From Methanolobus psychrophilus R15 (lineage in GTDB: Archaea > Halobacteriota > Methanosarcinia > Methanosarcinales > Methanosarcinaceae), in contig CP003083.1 of the NCBI GenBank assembly GCA_000306725.1, positions 62,001-126,000 of the forward strand: a stretch of DNA of 64,000 nucleotides. The letters run 5' to 3'. A program made the position numbers and the translations under genes. This document shows, one piece after another, positions 46,140 to 53,914 of the stretch. Each line of letters begins with the position of its first letter. The stretch's first letter is position 1. The notes under the pieces were generated by a model. The model ran no database searches. It worked only from the letters and a program-made list of their open reading frames with translations, and was not told the origin of the DNA.

Positions 46140-46305
46140 AAGGTGCCCTCAGCAAATATATCTAAGTTTATTATATTTACGACGTGCATATATATTACTG
46201 TTATTATTCAGCACATAGTATACATGACAATATTATACATAATAGTAGTCTAATAGTGTACTGGAATGCGACATATTGAAATTACTTGAAAAACATCATT
46301 TATCT
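46140..46305. promoter_or_regulatory. Divergent promoter region of ATPase and Nif3-like gene
   Basis: A 166-bp AT-rich spacer separates the divergent genes and holds TATA-like runs on both strands (near 46167, 46188 and 46234). No operator-like palindrome stands out. Confidence 0.4.
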
Positions 46306-47046
46306 ATGAACCTTTCAGACGTAGTTGCCGTCCTAAAACAACTGGCTCCTCCGGAGCTGGCAGAGGATTTCGATATCGGTAGAATAGGATTGACCCTGGA
46401 TCTTGAGAATGATATTCAGAAAATCGCTGTCGCCCTAGACCCTACAAAGTATGTGCTGAAAAGGGCTGCAGAGATAGATGCAGACATGCTTGTGACCCAT
46501 CACACCCTTATCTTTCATCCGCTGAACTTTATAAGGAAACCTCTTGCGGACATCCTCAAAATAGCTATGGATAATAATATTTCATTATACTCGATGCACA
46601 CTAACTTTGACAAAGCAAAGAATGGAATCAATGATGCACTTGCAAGGAGGATTGGTCTCTCTAACATAATTGATACGACTATCGGAAGGATAGGAACTAT
46701 AAGTCCGTGCCCTGCAGAAACCTTTGTGAACCACGTTGCTAAAAGTCTGAACACTCATGTCCAGTTCACTGGTCAGAGAGAGGAAATCAGCAAGGTGATG
46801 GTCTTTGGAGGTAGCGGCTTTAAGGACGAATATCTTTCAGTCGCAAAAGAGCACGGGGTCGATGCCTACGTTTCCGCTGAACTGAGGCATGACGTCATAC
46901 GCTCATGGGAAGACATGCTGCTTATTGACGCAACGCATTATGCAACAGAGAATCCTGGGATGCAGGACCTGTGTCCCCAACTGAAGGAAAGGCTCAGGCT
47001 GGATGTAGAGTTCATTGATCACAACCCCTTCATAGAAGTGCTTTGA
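46306..47046 (+). CDS. Nif3-like dinuclear metal-centre protein
   Basis: A 246-residue member of the NIF3/YbgI family. It forms toroid hexamers with a two-metal site; here the conserved residues appear in ADMLVTHHTLIFHP (His-His pair), MHTNFDKAKNG, the Asp/Glu near ISKVMVFGGSGFKDEYLSVA, and DATHYATENPG, whose His and Glu complete the site. Its activity is unknown, though some members are annotated GTP cyclohydrolase I type 2. I start at the AUG at 46306, with the frame open to a UUG at 46276. The mini-protein gene follows after 6 bp, a tight pairing. Confidence 0.87.
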   Translation: MNLSDVVAVLKQLAPPELAEDFDIGRIGLTLDLENDIQKIAVALDPTKYVLKRAAEIDADMLVTHHTLIFHPLNFIRKPLADILKIAMDNNISLYSMHTNFDKAKNGINDALARRIGLSNIIDTTIGRIGTISPCPAETFVNHVAKSLNTHVQFTGQREEISKVMVFGGSGFKDEYLSVAKEHGVDAYVSAELRHDVIRSWEDMLLIDATHYATENPGMQDLCPQLKERLRLDVEFIDHNPFIEVL

Positions 47047-47052
47047 GGATTC

Positions 47053-47199
47053 ATGTCAGACAAAAAAGTTCACATTGACGAGGATGAGCTGGAGGAAATG
47101 CTGCAAGACCAATCAAAGCTCAAAGAAAAGCCAAAACACAGGGGATACGGGGATTATGAGAGAAGGGGCATTTACAGAGGGCCTACAGTAAAAAAGTGA
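47053..47199 (+). CDS. 48-residue charged mini-protein
   Basis: AUG 47053 with GAGGA six bases before it opens 48 codons. The protein is MSDKKVHIDEDELEEMLQDQ at the start, very acidic, then a basic Gly/Tyr/Arg end (KHRGYGDYERRGIYRGP). Six bases separate it from the Nif3-like gene, so it is probably co-translated. The regular charged composition argues for a real small protein. I do not recognise a family; the acidic helix and basic tail suggest binding to nucleic acid or to a partner. Confidence 0.6.
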   Translation: MSDKKVHIDEDELEEMLQDQSKLKEKPKHRGYGDYERRGIYRGPTVKK

Positions 47200-47216
47200 T
47201 GTGGTAAAGAGGCAGA

Positions 47217-47765
47217 TCAGGATGAACCTGGCCCTTCCTGCCTGTTATCAATGACCTTTTTCCCGCGCTCTGCGGGGATTATTTTCAGCTCTCCGCCATT
47301 AAACTCATTTTTAAGGGGGTCGATCGATGCGATCCTGTCCAGTGTCACGGCAACGGCAGCAACCTCTGAATGAGGCTGGTTGCCTACCGCAACGTTCCAG
47401 TCCGCCATTTCATATATCTCGAAGGGAACCTTCTCAGCCCCCACAACAACCATGAGGTCTTCACACTGCCTAATATCATCCACGACATCAGGCAGGTTCA
47501 CACCATACATGGATAGATGGCAGACCTTACCGCCCTCTTCTTTCCATTTCCTGATCTCCGCCTTCCAGTTCACATCGTTCTTAACATAGAAATTGCCCCC
47601 CCATCTTTTTGCAACATCGAGTATGTTGTCTGCAAGCTTGCGGTCATCTGATGCCAGCAGCATACCCTCAGCACCAAAAGCCCTTGCAGTAAGGCCTACG
47701 TGAGTGGTTATTCTTTTATCCCTCACCGGGCGGTGGCCAAGTCTTAAGATAACGATCCTTTTCAT
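47217..47765 (-). CDS. trm56: tRNA (cytidine-56)-2'-O-methyltransferase
   Basis: This archaea-specific SPOUT enzyme methylates the ribose of C56 in the T-loop. The chain begins MKRIVILRLGHRPVRDKRIT, and GLTARAFGAEGMLL, SMYGVNLPDV and the SPOUT cofactor segment (LMVVVGAEKVPFEIYEMADW, NVAVGNQPHSEVAAVAV) follow. Homologous enzymes form the knot around these glycines to bind S-adenosylmethionine. The AUG at 47765 has AAAGGTG five bases ahead; I reject the earlier start, which would overlap the AMP phosphorylase gene. With this start the two genes are 13 bp apart and probably one transcript. The product is about 182 residues. Confidence 0.93.
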   Translation of the reverse strand: MKRIVILRLGHRPVRDKRITTHVGLTARAFGAEGMLLASDDRKLADNILDVAKRWGGNFYVKNDVNWKAEIRKWKEEGGKVCHLSMYGVNLPDVVDDIRQCEDLMVVVGAEKVPFEIYEMADWNVAVGNQPHSEVAAVAVTLDRIASIDPLKNEFNGGELKIIPAERGKKVIDNRQEGPGSS

Positions 47766-47778
47766 CATGCACCTTTGC

Positions 47779-49299
47779 TCAGAGTCCCTTGATCTCATCC
47801 ACTCTTTCAATGAGCATACCCTCAACGAATATGGGCGGGAACTCTCTTGCATATTTTACTGCATCTGCAAGCTTCTCTTTCTTGTCGGCATAGACTGTGA
47901 GAACCGGCTGACCTTTCTCCACGGACTCACCGCGCTTTTTGTGTATCAGGACACCTGACCCCTTGTCATTGGGAGCTCCTGCAGAACGTGCCAGATGAAC
48001 GATCCTCTTGTTGTAGAATTCGATGATGTATCCATTGGAAGGTGCCAGGATCTCTGCAGTGTACTGGCCCACAGCTATGTCCTTATGGGTGATGTCAGGA
48101 TTTCCGCCCTGTATTGCGATTATCTCTTTCATTTTTGCCAGAGCTTTGCCATTTCTAAGGGTTTCAAGGGCAAGTTCCCTACCCTGACCGCGAGGTGCGG
48201 CTCCGCCCATCTCAAGCAGCATGCCAGCAAGAATGACACTCTTCTCAATAAAGCTGTTAGGGCCTTCCATAGTCTCAAGGACCTTCAGGGCTTCCCTTAC
48301 CTCAAGTGCAGGACCCACGGTCCTTCCAATTGGCGAGGCTCCATAGGTCAGGGCGCAATCCACATCCATGCCCAGGCGCTCTCCCAGGCTTATGAGGTCC
48401 CTTGCGAGTTTACGTCCGGCCTTCACATCAAGTATCTTCGTTCCGGGACCTATGGGTATGTCCATGACTACCTTCTGAGCTCCGACAGCACCTTTCTTAG
48501 CCATGATGGATGCAAGCAGCTGGCAATGGGGATCAACAGAAAGCGGGTATTCTATCTTAATGAGCTTGTCATCAGCAGGTGCAATGTTGGTTCCGCCACC
48601 CCATACAATGACCCCTCCGACCTTCTCGGTCATTTCCTTGATCTGTGCAGCCGTAAAGTCCACTGGCGCAAGTATCTCCATGAGATCAGCGGTACCTCCC
48701 GCCCCGGTTATGGCACGTGAGCTGGTCTTTGGGATGAGCAGGCCGTTAGCTGCAACTATCGGGACTATGAGAAGGGTTATCTTATTTCCCGGAACCCCGC
48801 CTATGGAGTGCTTGTCCATTATGGGGGAACTTGCGAACTTTATCTGCTCACCGGTTTCGATCATAGCTCTTGTCAGCCACTCGGTCTCATCCTCCGACAG
48901 GTCTCTTATATAAGTAGATGTAATGAACGCGGCGAGCTCAACATCGCTAAGGTTCTCTTCCACTATGTCCCTGACAAGCAGATTTACCTCATCCCGGTCC
49001 AGTTTCTTGCCATCCATTACCTTCCTGACAATATGTGCCGACTTGGGTTTCTCCGCAGGCTCAACTTCAACAGCCTCTGTCCACTGCTTGCCGAGCTGCT
49101 CCTGCACCTCATGATACACACCTATCATTCCCGGAGCTATCATGTCCTCGGTAAAATCCACGATCGCAGTTAAAGTGACATGATTGCGCACCCTGACCCT
49201 GTCACCTTCATAGACACCAAGTTCCTTGGCATCCATTGAATTCATCACAACTTTGTATTTACCGACCTTGATATCAATGGGTTGTACTTTTAACTGCAT
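47779..49299 (-). CDS. deoA: AMP phosphorylase
   Basis: AMP phosphorylase splits AMP and other NMPs with phosphate into base and ribose-1,5-bisphosphate, which then feeds the archaeal type III RuBisCO pathway. The thymidine-phosphorylase fold is seen in MDKHSIGGVPGNKITLLIVP, TSSRAITGAGGTADLMEILA and GGTNIAPADDKLIKIEYPLS. A unique N-terminal domain (about 1-80, GVYEGDRVRVRNHVTLTAIV) marks the archaeal enzyme, and length (506) fits. AUG 49299 is preceded by GGTGTGATC, a near-perfect ribosome binding site. The partner enzymes (ribose-1,5-bisphosphate isomerase, RuBisCO) are not in the window. Confidence 0.93.
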   Translation of the reverse strand: MQLKVQPIDIKVGKYKVVMNSMDAKELGVYEGDRVRVRNHVTLTAIVDFTEDMIAPGMIGVYHEVQEQLGKQWTEAVEVEPAEKPKSAHIVRKVMDGKKLDRDEVNLLVRDIVEENLSDVELAAFITSTYIRDLSEDETEWLTRAMIETGEQIKFASSPIMDKHSIGGVPGNKITLLIVPIVAANGLLIPKTSSRAITGAGGTADLMEILAPVDFTAAQIKEMTEKVGGVIVWGGGTNIAPADDKLIKIEYPLSVDPHCQLLASIMAKKGAVGAQKVVMDIPIGPGTKILDVKAGRKLARDLISLGERLGMDVDCALTYGASPIGRTVGPALEVREALKVLETMEGPNSFIEKSVILAGMLLEMGGAAPRGQGRELALETLRNGKALAKMKEIIAIQGGNPDITHKDIAVGQYTAEILAPSNGYIIEFYNKRIVHLARSAGAPNDKGSGVLIHKKRGESVEKGQPVLTVYADKKEKLADAVKYAREFPPIFVEGMLIERVDEIKGL

Positions 49300-49511
49300 G
49301 ATCACACCTTTTAGATATGTCAACTGCACTAATAGATAAATAACTAAGGGTAAAATGTTTATGGCAATTTACCTGGCTAGTGGCACTTATTTGTAGCTGG
49401 CTACCTGGCTGCCGCTTGATGCTGAGTGACATAAGCCAGCGTGCGCCTGCACACATCCCGATATCCTTTCTAACCACTGCTCTTAAAACCAATTAGTAAC
49501 GATACAATTCC

Positions 49512-49976
49512 ATGAATTATTTCATGCAGACGGCCATAGATGAAGGCAGGCACGGGATGGATCATAATCACGGAGGACCATTCGGTGCGGTAATAGTGAA
49601 GGACGGGAATATCATCTCCAAAGCTCATAACGATGTGCTCAGGACCAATGACCCTACGGCTCACGCGGAAATACTGGCTATCAGGCAGGCCTGCGAAGTC
49701 CTTGGCAGTTTTGACCTGTCCGGGTGTGAGATATACGCCACCTCGGAACCATGTCCCATGTGTCTTGCCGCTATTTTCTGGGCCCGCATCAAGACTGTTT
49801 ATTTCGGCTCCGATAAGGAGGAAGTAGCGAAAATAGGATTCGATGACAGCCTTTTCTATGAGCTGCTAAAGGGAAATGGTGACGGGTCGCAACTCAACCT
49901 GGTCAATGTTGAGAGAGATAAATGCATGGAACTGCTTGAACGCTGGGAGAGGAAACCTGACAAGCAGATGTATTAA
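49512..49976 (+). CDS. Guanine deaminase-like (GuaD) cytidine-deaminase-fold enzyme
   Basis: A 154-residue zinc deaminase. The metal site is HAEILAIRQACE with PCPMCLAAIFWAR. GGPFGAVIVKDGNIISKAHN is the family's N-terminal signature and LRTNDPTAHAE is typical of GuaD. The C-terminal Tyr-ending tail (KPDKQMY) fits the domain-swapped end of guanine deaminase. It probably turns guanine into xanthine; tRNA adenosine deamination or another substrate is less likely. It is next to AMP phosphorylase but on the other strand, both pointing to base salvage. AUG 49512 is the first in frame. Confidence 0.85.
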   Translation: MNYFMQTAIDEGRHGMDHNHGGPFGAVIVKDGNIISKAHNDVLRTNDPTAHAEILAIRQACEVLGSFDLSGCEIYATSEPCPMCLAAIFWARIKTVYFGSDKEEVAKIGFDDSLFYELLKGNGDGSQLNLVNVERDKCMELLERWERKPDKQMY

Positions 49977-50137
49977 ATATAGAGAAAATGGAACAGAGCA
50001 ACTCTGGACATGTCACTGCCAAATTTATGCTATTATGGATACATAGATTTTTATATAACCCTACCGATGATTCATCGGAAGGCAGATTATTCAAAATGAA
50101 GAAAAATACTTCAAACTAAAGGTTGTTTACACTCTCA

Positions 50138-51019
50138 ATGATAATAGGCGTGCTTGGACCCAGGGGTTCCTATACGGAAAAGGCAGCTCAACAGTGGCTT
50201 GCTGAGAAACGCAGTAATGAGTGCAGAATTAAATGCAATGATGGGTATGAGGGTGACTTAGCTCTTGAATATTGCGAGGACATAGAGGATGTTTTCTCAT
50301 TCCTTCGTGCCTGTTCTTTAGATATAGGCCTTGTGCCTGTGGAGAATTCCATAGAAGGGTCTGTCGGGATCACTCTTGATATGCTCCTTGAGCACGATGT
50401 TGTCATCATAGGAGAGACTGTTGTTGCAATCGAACATTGCCTCCTGTCAAAAGGCAGGAAGGAAAAGATTAAGATAATTCTCTCGCATCCTCAGGCTCTT
50501 GCACAATGCAGGCATTTCATTAAAGAGAACTTCAAAGGAGTTGAACTGCGGACCACGGGAAGTACATCCCACGCCGCAAGGCTCGCCACGGAGTTCGAAG
50601 AAATGGCAGCCATCGCATCCCGCGAATCTGCTCAGACGTATGGCCTGAATGTCCTGTTATCCAATATTCAGGACAGGGAACACAATCACACCCGTTTTCT
50701 TACTATAGTGCGCTCAGACTCTTCCTCAATCTATTCCAACCACATTGGAAATGCATACAAGACATCTATAATACTCTACCTGGACCGCGACAGGCCAGGA
50801 GCCCTTTATGAGATACTTGGGGAGTTTTCTCTTCGAAATATAAATCTCACCCGGATAGAGTCAAGACCTTCTAAAAACAAGCTTGGTGACTACCTATTCT
50901 ATGTAGACCTGGAAGGTAGCACAAGCGATGATAATATAAAAGAAGCAATATATAATATAGAGTCAAAAGTAGGTATGCTCAAGATGCTTGGCTCATATCC
51001 GGCATCTAACCCGGTATGA
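50138..51019 (+). CDS. pheA: Prephenate dehydratase
   Basis: It makes phenylpyruvate from prephenate in phenylalanine synthesis. The N-terminal catalytic domain (about 1-185) shows IIGVLGPRGSYTEKAAQQWL, DIGLVPVENSIEGSVG, HPQALAQCRHF and the active-site TGSTSHAARLATEFE, with SNIQDREHNHTRFLTI near its end. The C-terminal ACT domain (about 205-285) has DRPGALYEILGEFSLRNINL, TRIESRPSKNK and GDYLFYVDLEG, the phenylalanine-binding region. So feedback control by phenylalanine is likely. The AUG at 50138 is preferred over the UUG at 50123. Confidence 0.93.
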   Translation: MIIGVLGPRGSYTEKAAQQWLAEKRSNECRIKCNDGYEGDLALEYCEDIEDVFSFLRACSLDIGLVPVENSIEGSVGITLDMLLEHDVVIIGETVVAIEHCLLSKGRKEKIKIILSHPQALAQCRHFIKENFKGVELRTTGSTSHAARLATEFEEMAAIASRESAQTYGLNVLLSNIQDREHNHTRFLTIVRSDSSSIYSNHIGNAYKTSIILYLDRDRPGALYEILGEFSLRNINLTRIESRPSKNKLGDYLFYVDLEGSTSDDNIKEAIYNIESKVGMLKMLGSYPASNPV

Positions 51020-51061
51020 ACTTCGTGGAACAGCAGATAATAATTAAAAGCGGTGCTTAAA

Positions 51062-51946
51062 ATGGACATCAGGAAATTTGTGCAAACCCAGGAAGCTGCC
51101 CTGAAGAAGTACCGCAGGACCTATAAACTGCTTGATTTCCTCACCATCCTTACATTATTTTACACACTAATGGTGGTCCTTAGTATCGACCAGGCATTGC
51201 CGATCATCCGCAGTTTTGAGGTACGTGCGGGAACAGCTTACAACGTGGCCGGCCTCAGCATTGCTTTTGAAACAGTGGTGCTTCTGACAATATCCGTACT
51301 CGTTTCTCTGGTGCTGACTTTCATTCTGCACAGAAAAGATAAGAAGATCAGCACTATTGAACTGGTTGAAGAAAAATATCCCGGCCTACGGGAAAGGCTC
51401 CGCACTGCCTATGACAACATAAGCCTTGACAACATTATAGCCAATGACCTGAAGCAGACAGTGTCTTCAACTGTTGAAAGCGTAAGGTCATCTATATTTC
51501 TCCGGAAAAAGAGGGTGAACTTTGGTTTAATTGTGTTAATAGCTTCTGTTCTGCTGCTGACTTTTGTGACTTTGAACGATATACATGCAGACATGACCCC
51601 GGAAGACTGGAAAGGCTTGGTAGACAATCTCCCCTTCGTTCCGGACAGCTCAAATGGGGATGACCTCTTCGAGATAGATGACGACCCTCAGGAAAGTGCG
51701 GGTACAGAGAACCTTACAGGGCCTTCTGCAGTCATCGTGGTGGAGGGGACGGAAGTGGACCTTAGCTTACCTCCGGGATCCGGAGTTGGCTTCAGTCCGG
51801 GTAATGATACTGAACAGGATACGGACTTTGTGCCATCCTCAAGTTACGAGATCGATGCTATATCCTCGGATACGTACTACGAAAGTTTCCCGGCGGGCTA
51901 TGAAAGTGTGATCAAGTCTTACTTTGAGAAGATGGCAGAAGAATAA
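51062..51946 (+). CDS. Membrane protein at the head of the MoxR operon
   Basis: A 294-residue protein. Two membrane helices near the N terminus (LLDFLTILTLFYTLMVVL, VVLLTISVLVSLVLTFIL) bracket an extracellular loop, then a cytosolic coiled region follows (TIELVEEKYPGLRERLRTAY), with a third helix near residue 170 (FGLIVLIASVLLLTFVTL). A Ser/Asp/Gly-rich exported domain ends in a helix (YESVIKSYFEKMAEE). Similar proteins head MoxR-VWA operons in haloarchaea and methanogens (DUF7502-like). Here it lies 73 bp before moxR in the same direction. Function unknown. The AUG at 51062 has GGTG upstream. Confidence 0.7.
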   Translation: MDIRKFVQTQEAALKKYRRTYKLLDFLTILTLFYTLMVVLSIDQALPIIRSFEVRAGTAYNVAGLSIAFETVVLLTISVLVSLVLTFILHRKDKKISTIELVEEKYPGLRERLRTAYDNISLDNIIANDLKQTVSSTVESVRSSIFLRKKRVNFGLIVLIASVLLLTFVTLNDIHADMTPEDWKGLVDNLPFVPDSSNGDDLFEIDDDPQESAGTENLTGPSAVIVVEGTEVDLSLPPGSGVGFSPGNDTEQDTDFVPSSSYEIDAISSDTYYESFPAGYESVIKSYFEKMAEE

Positions 51947-52019
51947 CAGTGTTGACTGCCGGATTACTAAATTTATATTTACCAATACATCCAAAGGACG
52001 AGAACAAAGGAGAAAACTA

Positions 52020-52991
52020 ATGGCTAGCGACATTAACTCAAGGGATCTGACACAAACATACAGGGTTGCCGGAGATATGTTTGGCACCCTTTTCAGGGAA
52101 ATCGGAAAGGTGGTTGTCGGTCAGAACGATACCGTAGAGCAGATAATTATTGCGATACTGTGCAACGGGCACGCCCTGGTGGAGAGTAACCCGGGACTGG
52201 GCAAGACCCTCACCATATCTACGATCTCAAAGTCAATGGACCTCAATTTCAGCAGGATACAGTGTACCCCTGACCTCATGCCGGCTGATATCACAGGAAC
52301 TCATTTCATCGAAGAAACCGGTGGCTCAAAACACTTCAAGTTCGAGCCCGGACCGCTGTTTGCCAACATAGTGCTTGCTGATGAGATAAACCGTGCATCG
52401 CCAAAAACACAGTCCGCACTCCTTGAGGCCATGCAGGAAAAACAGATAACTGTCGGTAATGACACTTTCCTGCTGGAGCAGCCGTTCTTCATCCTTGCCA
52501 CACAGAACCCTATAGAAATGGAAGGCACATTTCCGCTTCCGGAGGCTCAGCTTGACAGGTTCCTCCTCAAGATACTGGTGGATTATCCAAGCTACGAGGA
52601 CGAGATAGAGATAGTGAATCGCTATACACGCTCCATAATGCCTACTGTTGGAAAGGTTGTTAACAAGAACACGCTCCTTGACCTGCAGAGACTCACAAGG
52701 GACGTGCCTATCGCTGACGACATCAAGAGCCGTGTGATCAAGATAGTGATGACCACACGTATCAGGAGCGAGTTCATAGAGTACGGTGCTTCCCCGAGGG
52801 CTTCCATCGGCCTTATCCTTGCAGCAAAGGCACGGGCACTGATCAAGGGAAGGAACTACGTCAGCAATGAGGACATTGAGGCCATGGCGTATCCGGTCCT
52901 GAGGCATAGGATAATACTGAGCTTTGAATCCGAAAGGAAAGGGATCACAACAGACCAGGTTATCAGGAACATCCTCGAAAAGATCAAATGA
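52020..52991 (+). CDS. MoxR-type AAA+ ATPase
   Basis: A 323-residue cytosolic AAA+ chaperone ATPase. Walker A is ESNPGLGKTLT at about 55-65, Walker B is VLADEINRASPKTQSALLEA (about 118), sensor 1 is FFILATQNPIEMEGTFPLPE, and the MoxR marker AQLDRFLLKI follows. The C-terminal lid domain is present. MoxR proteins remodel or activate complexes of von Willebrand factor A (VWA) proteins, three of which follow. The AUG at 52020 has AAAGGAG eight bases before it. The longer open frame upstream (from 51924) overlaps the previous gene and is not used. Confidence 0.95.
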   Translation: MASDINSRDLTQTYRVAGDMFGTLFREIGKVVVGQNDTVEQIIIAILCNGHALVESNPGLGKTLTISTISKSMDLNFSRIQCTPDLMPADITGTHFIEETGGSKHFKFEPGPLFANIVLADEINRASPKTQSALLEAMQEKQITVGNDTFLLEQPFFILATQNPIEMEGTFPLPEAQLDRFLLKILVDYPSYEDEIEIVNRYTRSIMPTVGKVVNKNTLLDLQRLTRDVPIADDIKSRVIKIVMTTRIRSEFIEYGASPRASIGLILAAKARALIKGRNYVSNEDIEAMAYPVLRHRIILSFESERKGITTDQVIRNILEKIK

Positions 52992-53032
52992 TCTTCCACT
53001 CCTGAATAAACACCCAAATCCAATATCCGGCA

Positions 53033-53914
53033 ATGAGCGACAAGAAACATACTATCGACGTTGACTTTTTCAGGCAGCTTGACCGCTTTACCTTCATGGT
53101 GAAGAAAAGGATGTCGAGCACATACGCTGGAAACAGGCGTTCCCTCCACAGCGGCAAAGGGCTTGATACGGTCGGCTACAGGGAGTACAACCGGGGAGAC
53201 GAGCTTAAATCCGTGGACTGGAAGGCCTATGCGCGGTCCGAGAAACTCTACGTGCGCCAGTTCGAAGAGGAAAAATCCCTCACCACCCATATCCTGCTCG
53301 ATGCCAGCAAAAGTATGGACTACGGGAGCGGCGAGATATCCAAGTTCGAATATGCAACGATGCTGGCAGCCGGTTTTGCATACCTTGTTACAAGGGACAA
53401 CGATAAATTTGCTATCTCGACATTTTCCCAGGATGTAGATATCACAAAACCGCGCCGGGGAAAAAGATACCTGTTGCAGATGATCGATAGGCTGGAGAAC
53501 GTGCATCTTGAAGGCAGGACAGCCATTGACCAGGTCACGTCCCAGTATGTCAAAGCTATCAGTTCAAGGTCCCTGATAATTATAATTTCGGATTTCCTTG
53601 ATGATCCCGCATCTATCGAGTCAGCCATTTATCGATTTGCTGACCATGACCTCATACTTATACAGGTCCTTGACAGGACAGAGAACATGCTTACCCTACA
53701 CGGTCACAGCAAACTGGTCGATGTCGAGACCGGAGTAAAACTGGATACTTACGTCAGCGAAGACTTCAAGAATGAATACCAGAAAAAGCTGACAGAGCAT
53801 ATTTCCAGGATCACTGCTGTGTGTGACAGGGTTGGTGCTGAGTTCTATACCGTTACTACTGACGTACCTGTTTTTGATGCCTTTCTCAACACCATCAGCA
53901 GGAGGATGTGGTAA
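53033..53914 (+). CDS. DUF58 (VWA-like) protein
   Basis: A 293-residue DUF58 protein, the usual second gene of MoxR operons. The mark of the family is GKGLDTVGYREYNRGDELKS with VDWKAYAR, followed by a VWA-like domain whose metal site is the DxSxS in LLDASKSMDYG (about 88). Other metal-site residues are near VHLEGRTAIDQ and IIIISDFLDD. It has no membrane segment and is cytosolic. It starts 41 bp after moxR and ends with TAA overlapping the AUG of the next gene (TAATG), so the following protein is probably made by coupled translation. Confidence 0.93.
   Translation: MSDKKHTIDVDFFRQLDRFTFMVKKRMSSTYAGNRRSLHSGKGLDTVGYREYNRGDELKSVDWKAYARSEKLYVRQFEEEKSLTTHILLDASKSMDYGSGEISKFEYATMLAAGFAYLVTRDNDKFAISTFSQDVDITKPRRGKRYLLQMIDRLENVHLEGRTAIDQVTSQYVKAISSRSLIIIISDFLDDPASIESAIYRFADHDLILIQVLDRTENMLTLHGHSKLVDVETGVKLDTYVSEDFKNEYQKKLTEHISRITAVCDRVGAEFYTVTTDVPVFDAFLNTISRRMW

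Noticed and set aside
47766-47852. Longer N terminus for Trm56
   Set aside because: It would overlap AMP phosphorylase and lacks family similarity; the AUG at 47765 has the proper ribosome binding site.
47995-48720. 241-codon ORF on the plus strand
   Set aside because: Antisense to AMP phosphorylase, whose frame is strongly supported; no family features.
52326-53033. 235-codon ORF on the minus strand
   Set aside because: Antisense to MoxR, with no recognisable motif.
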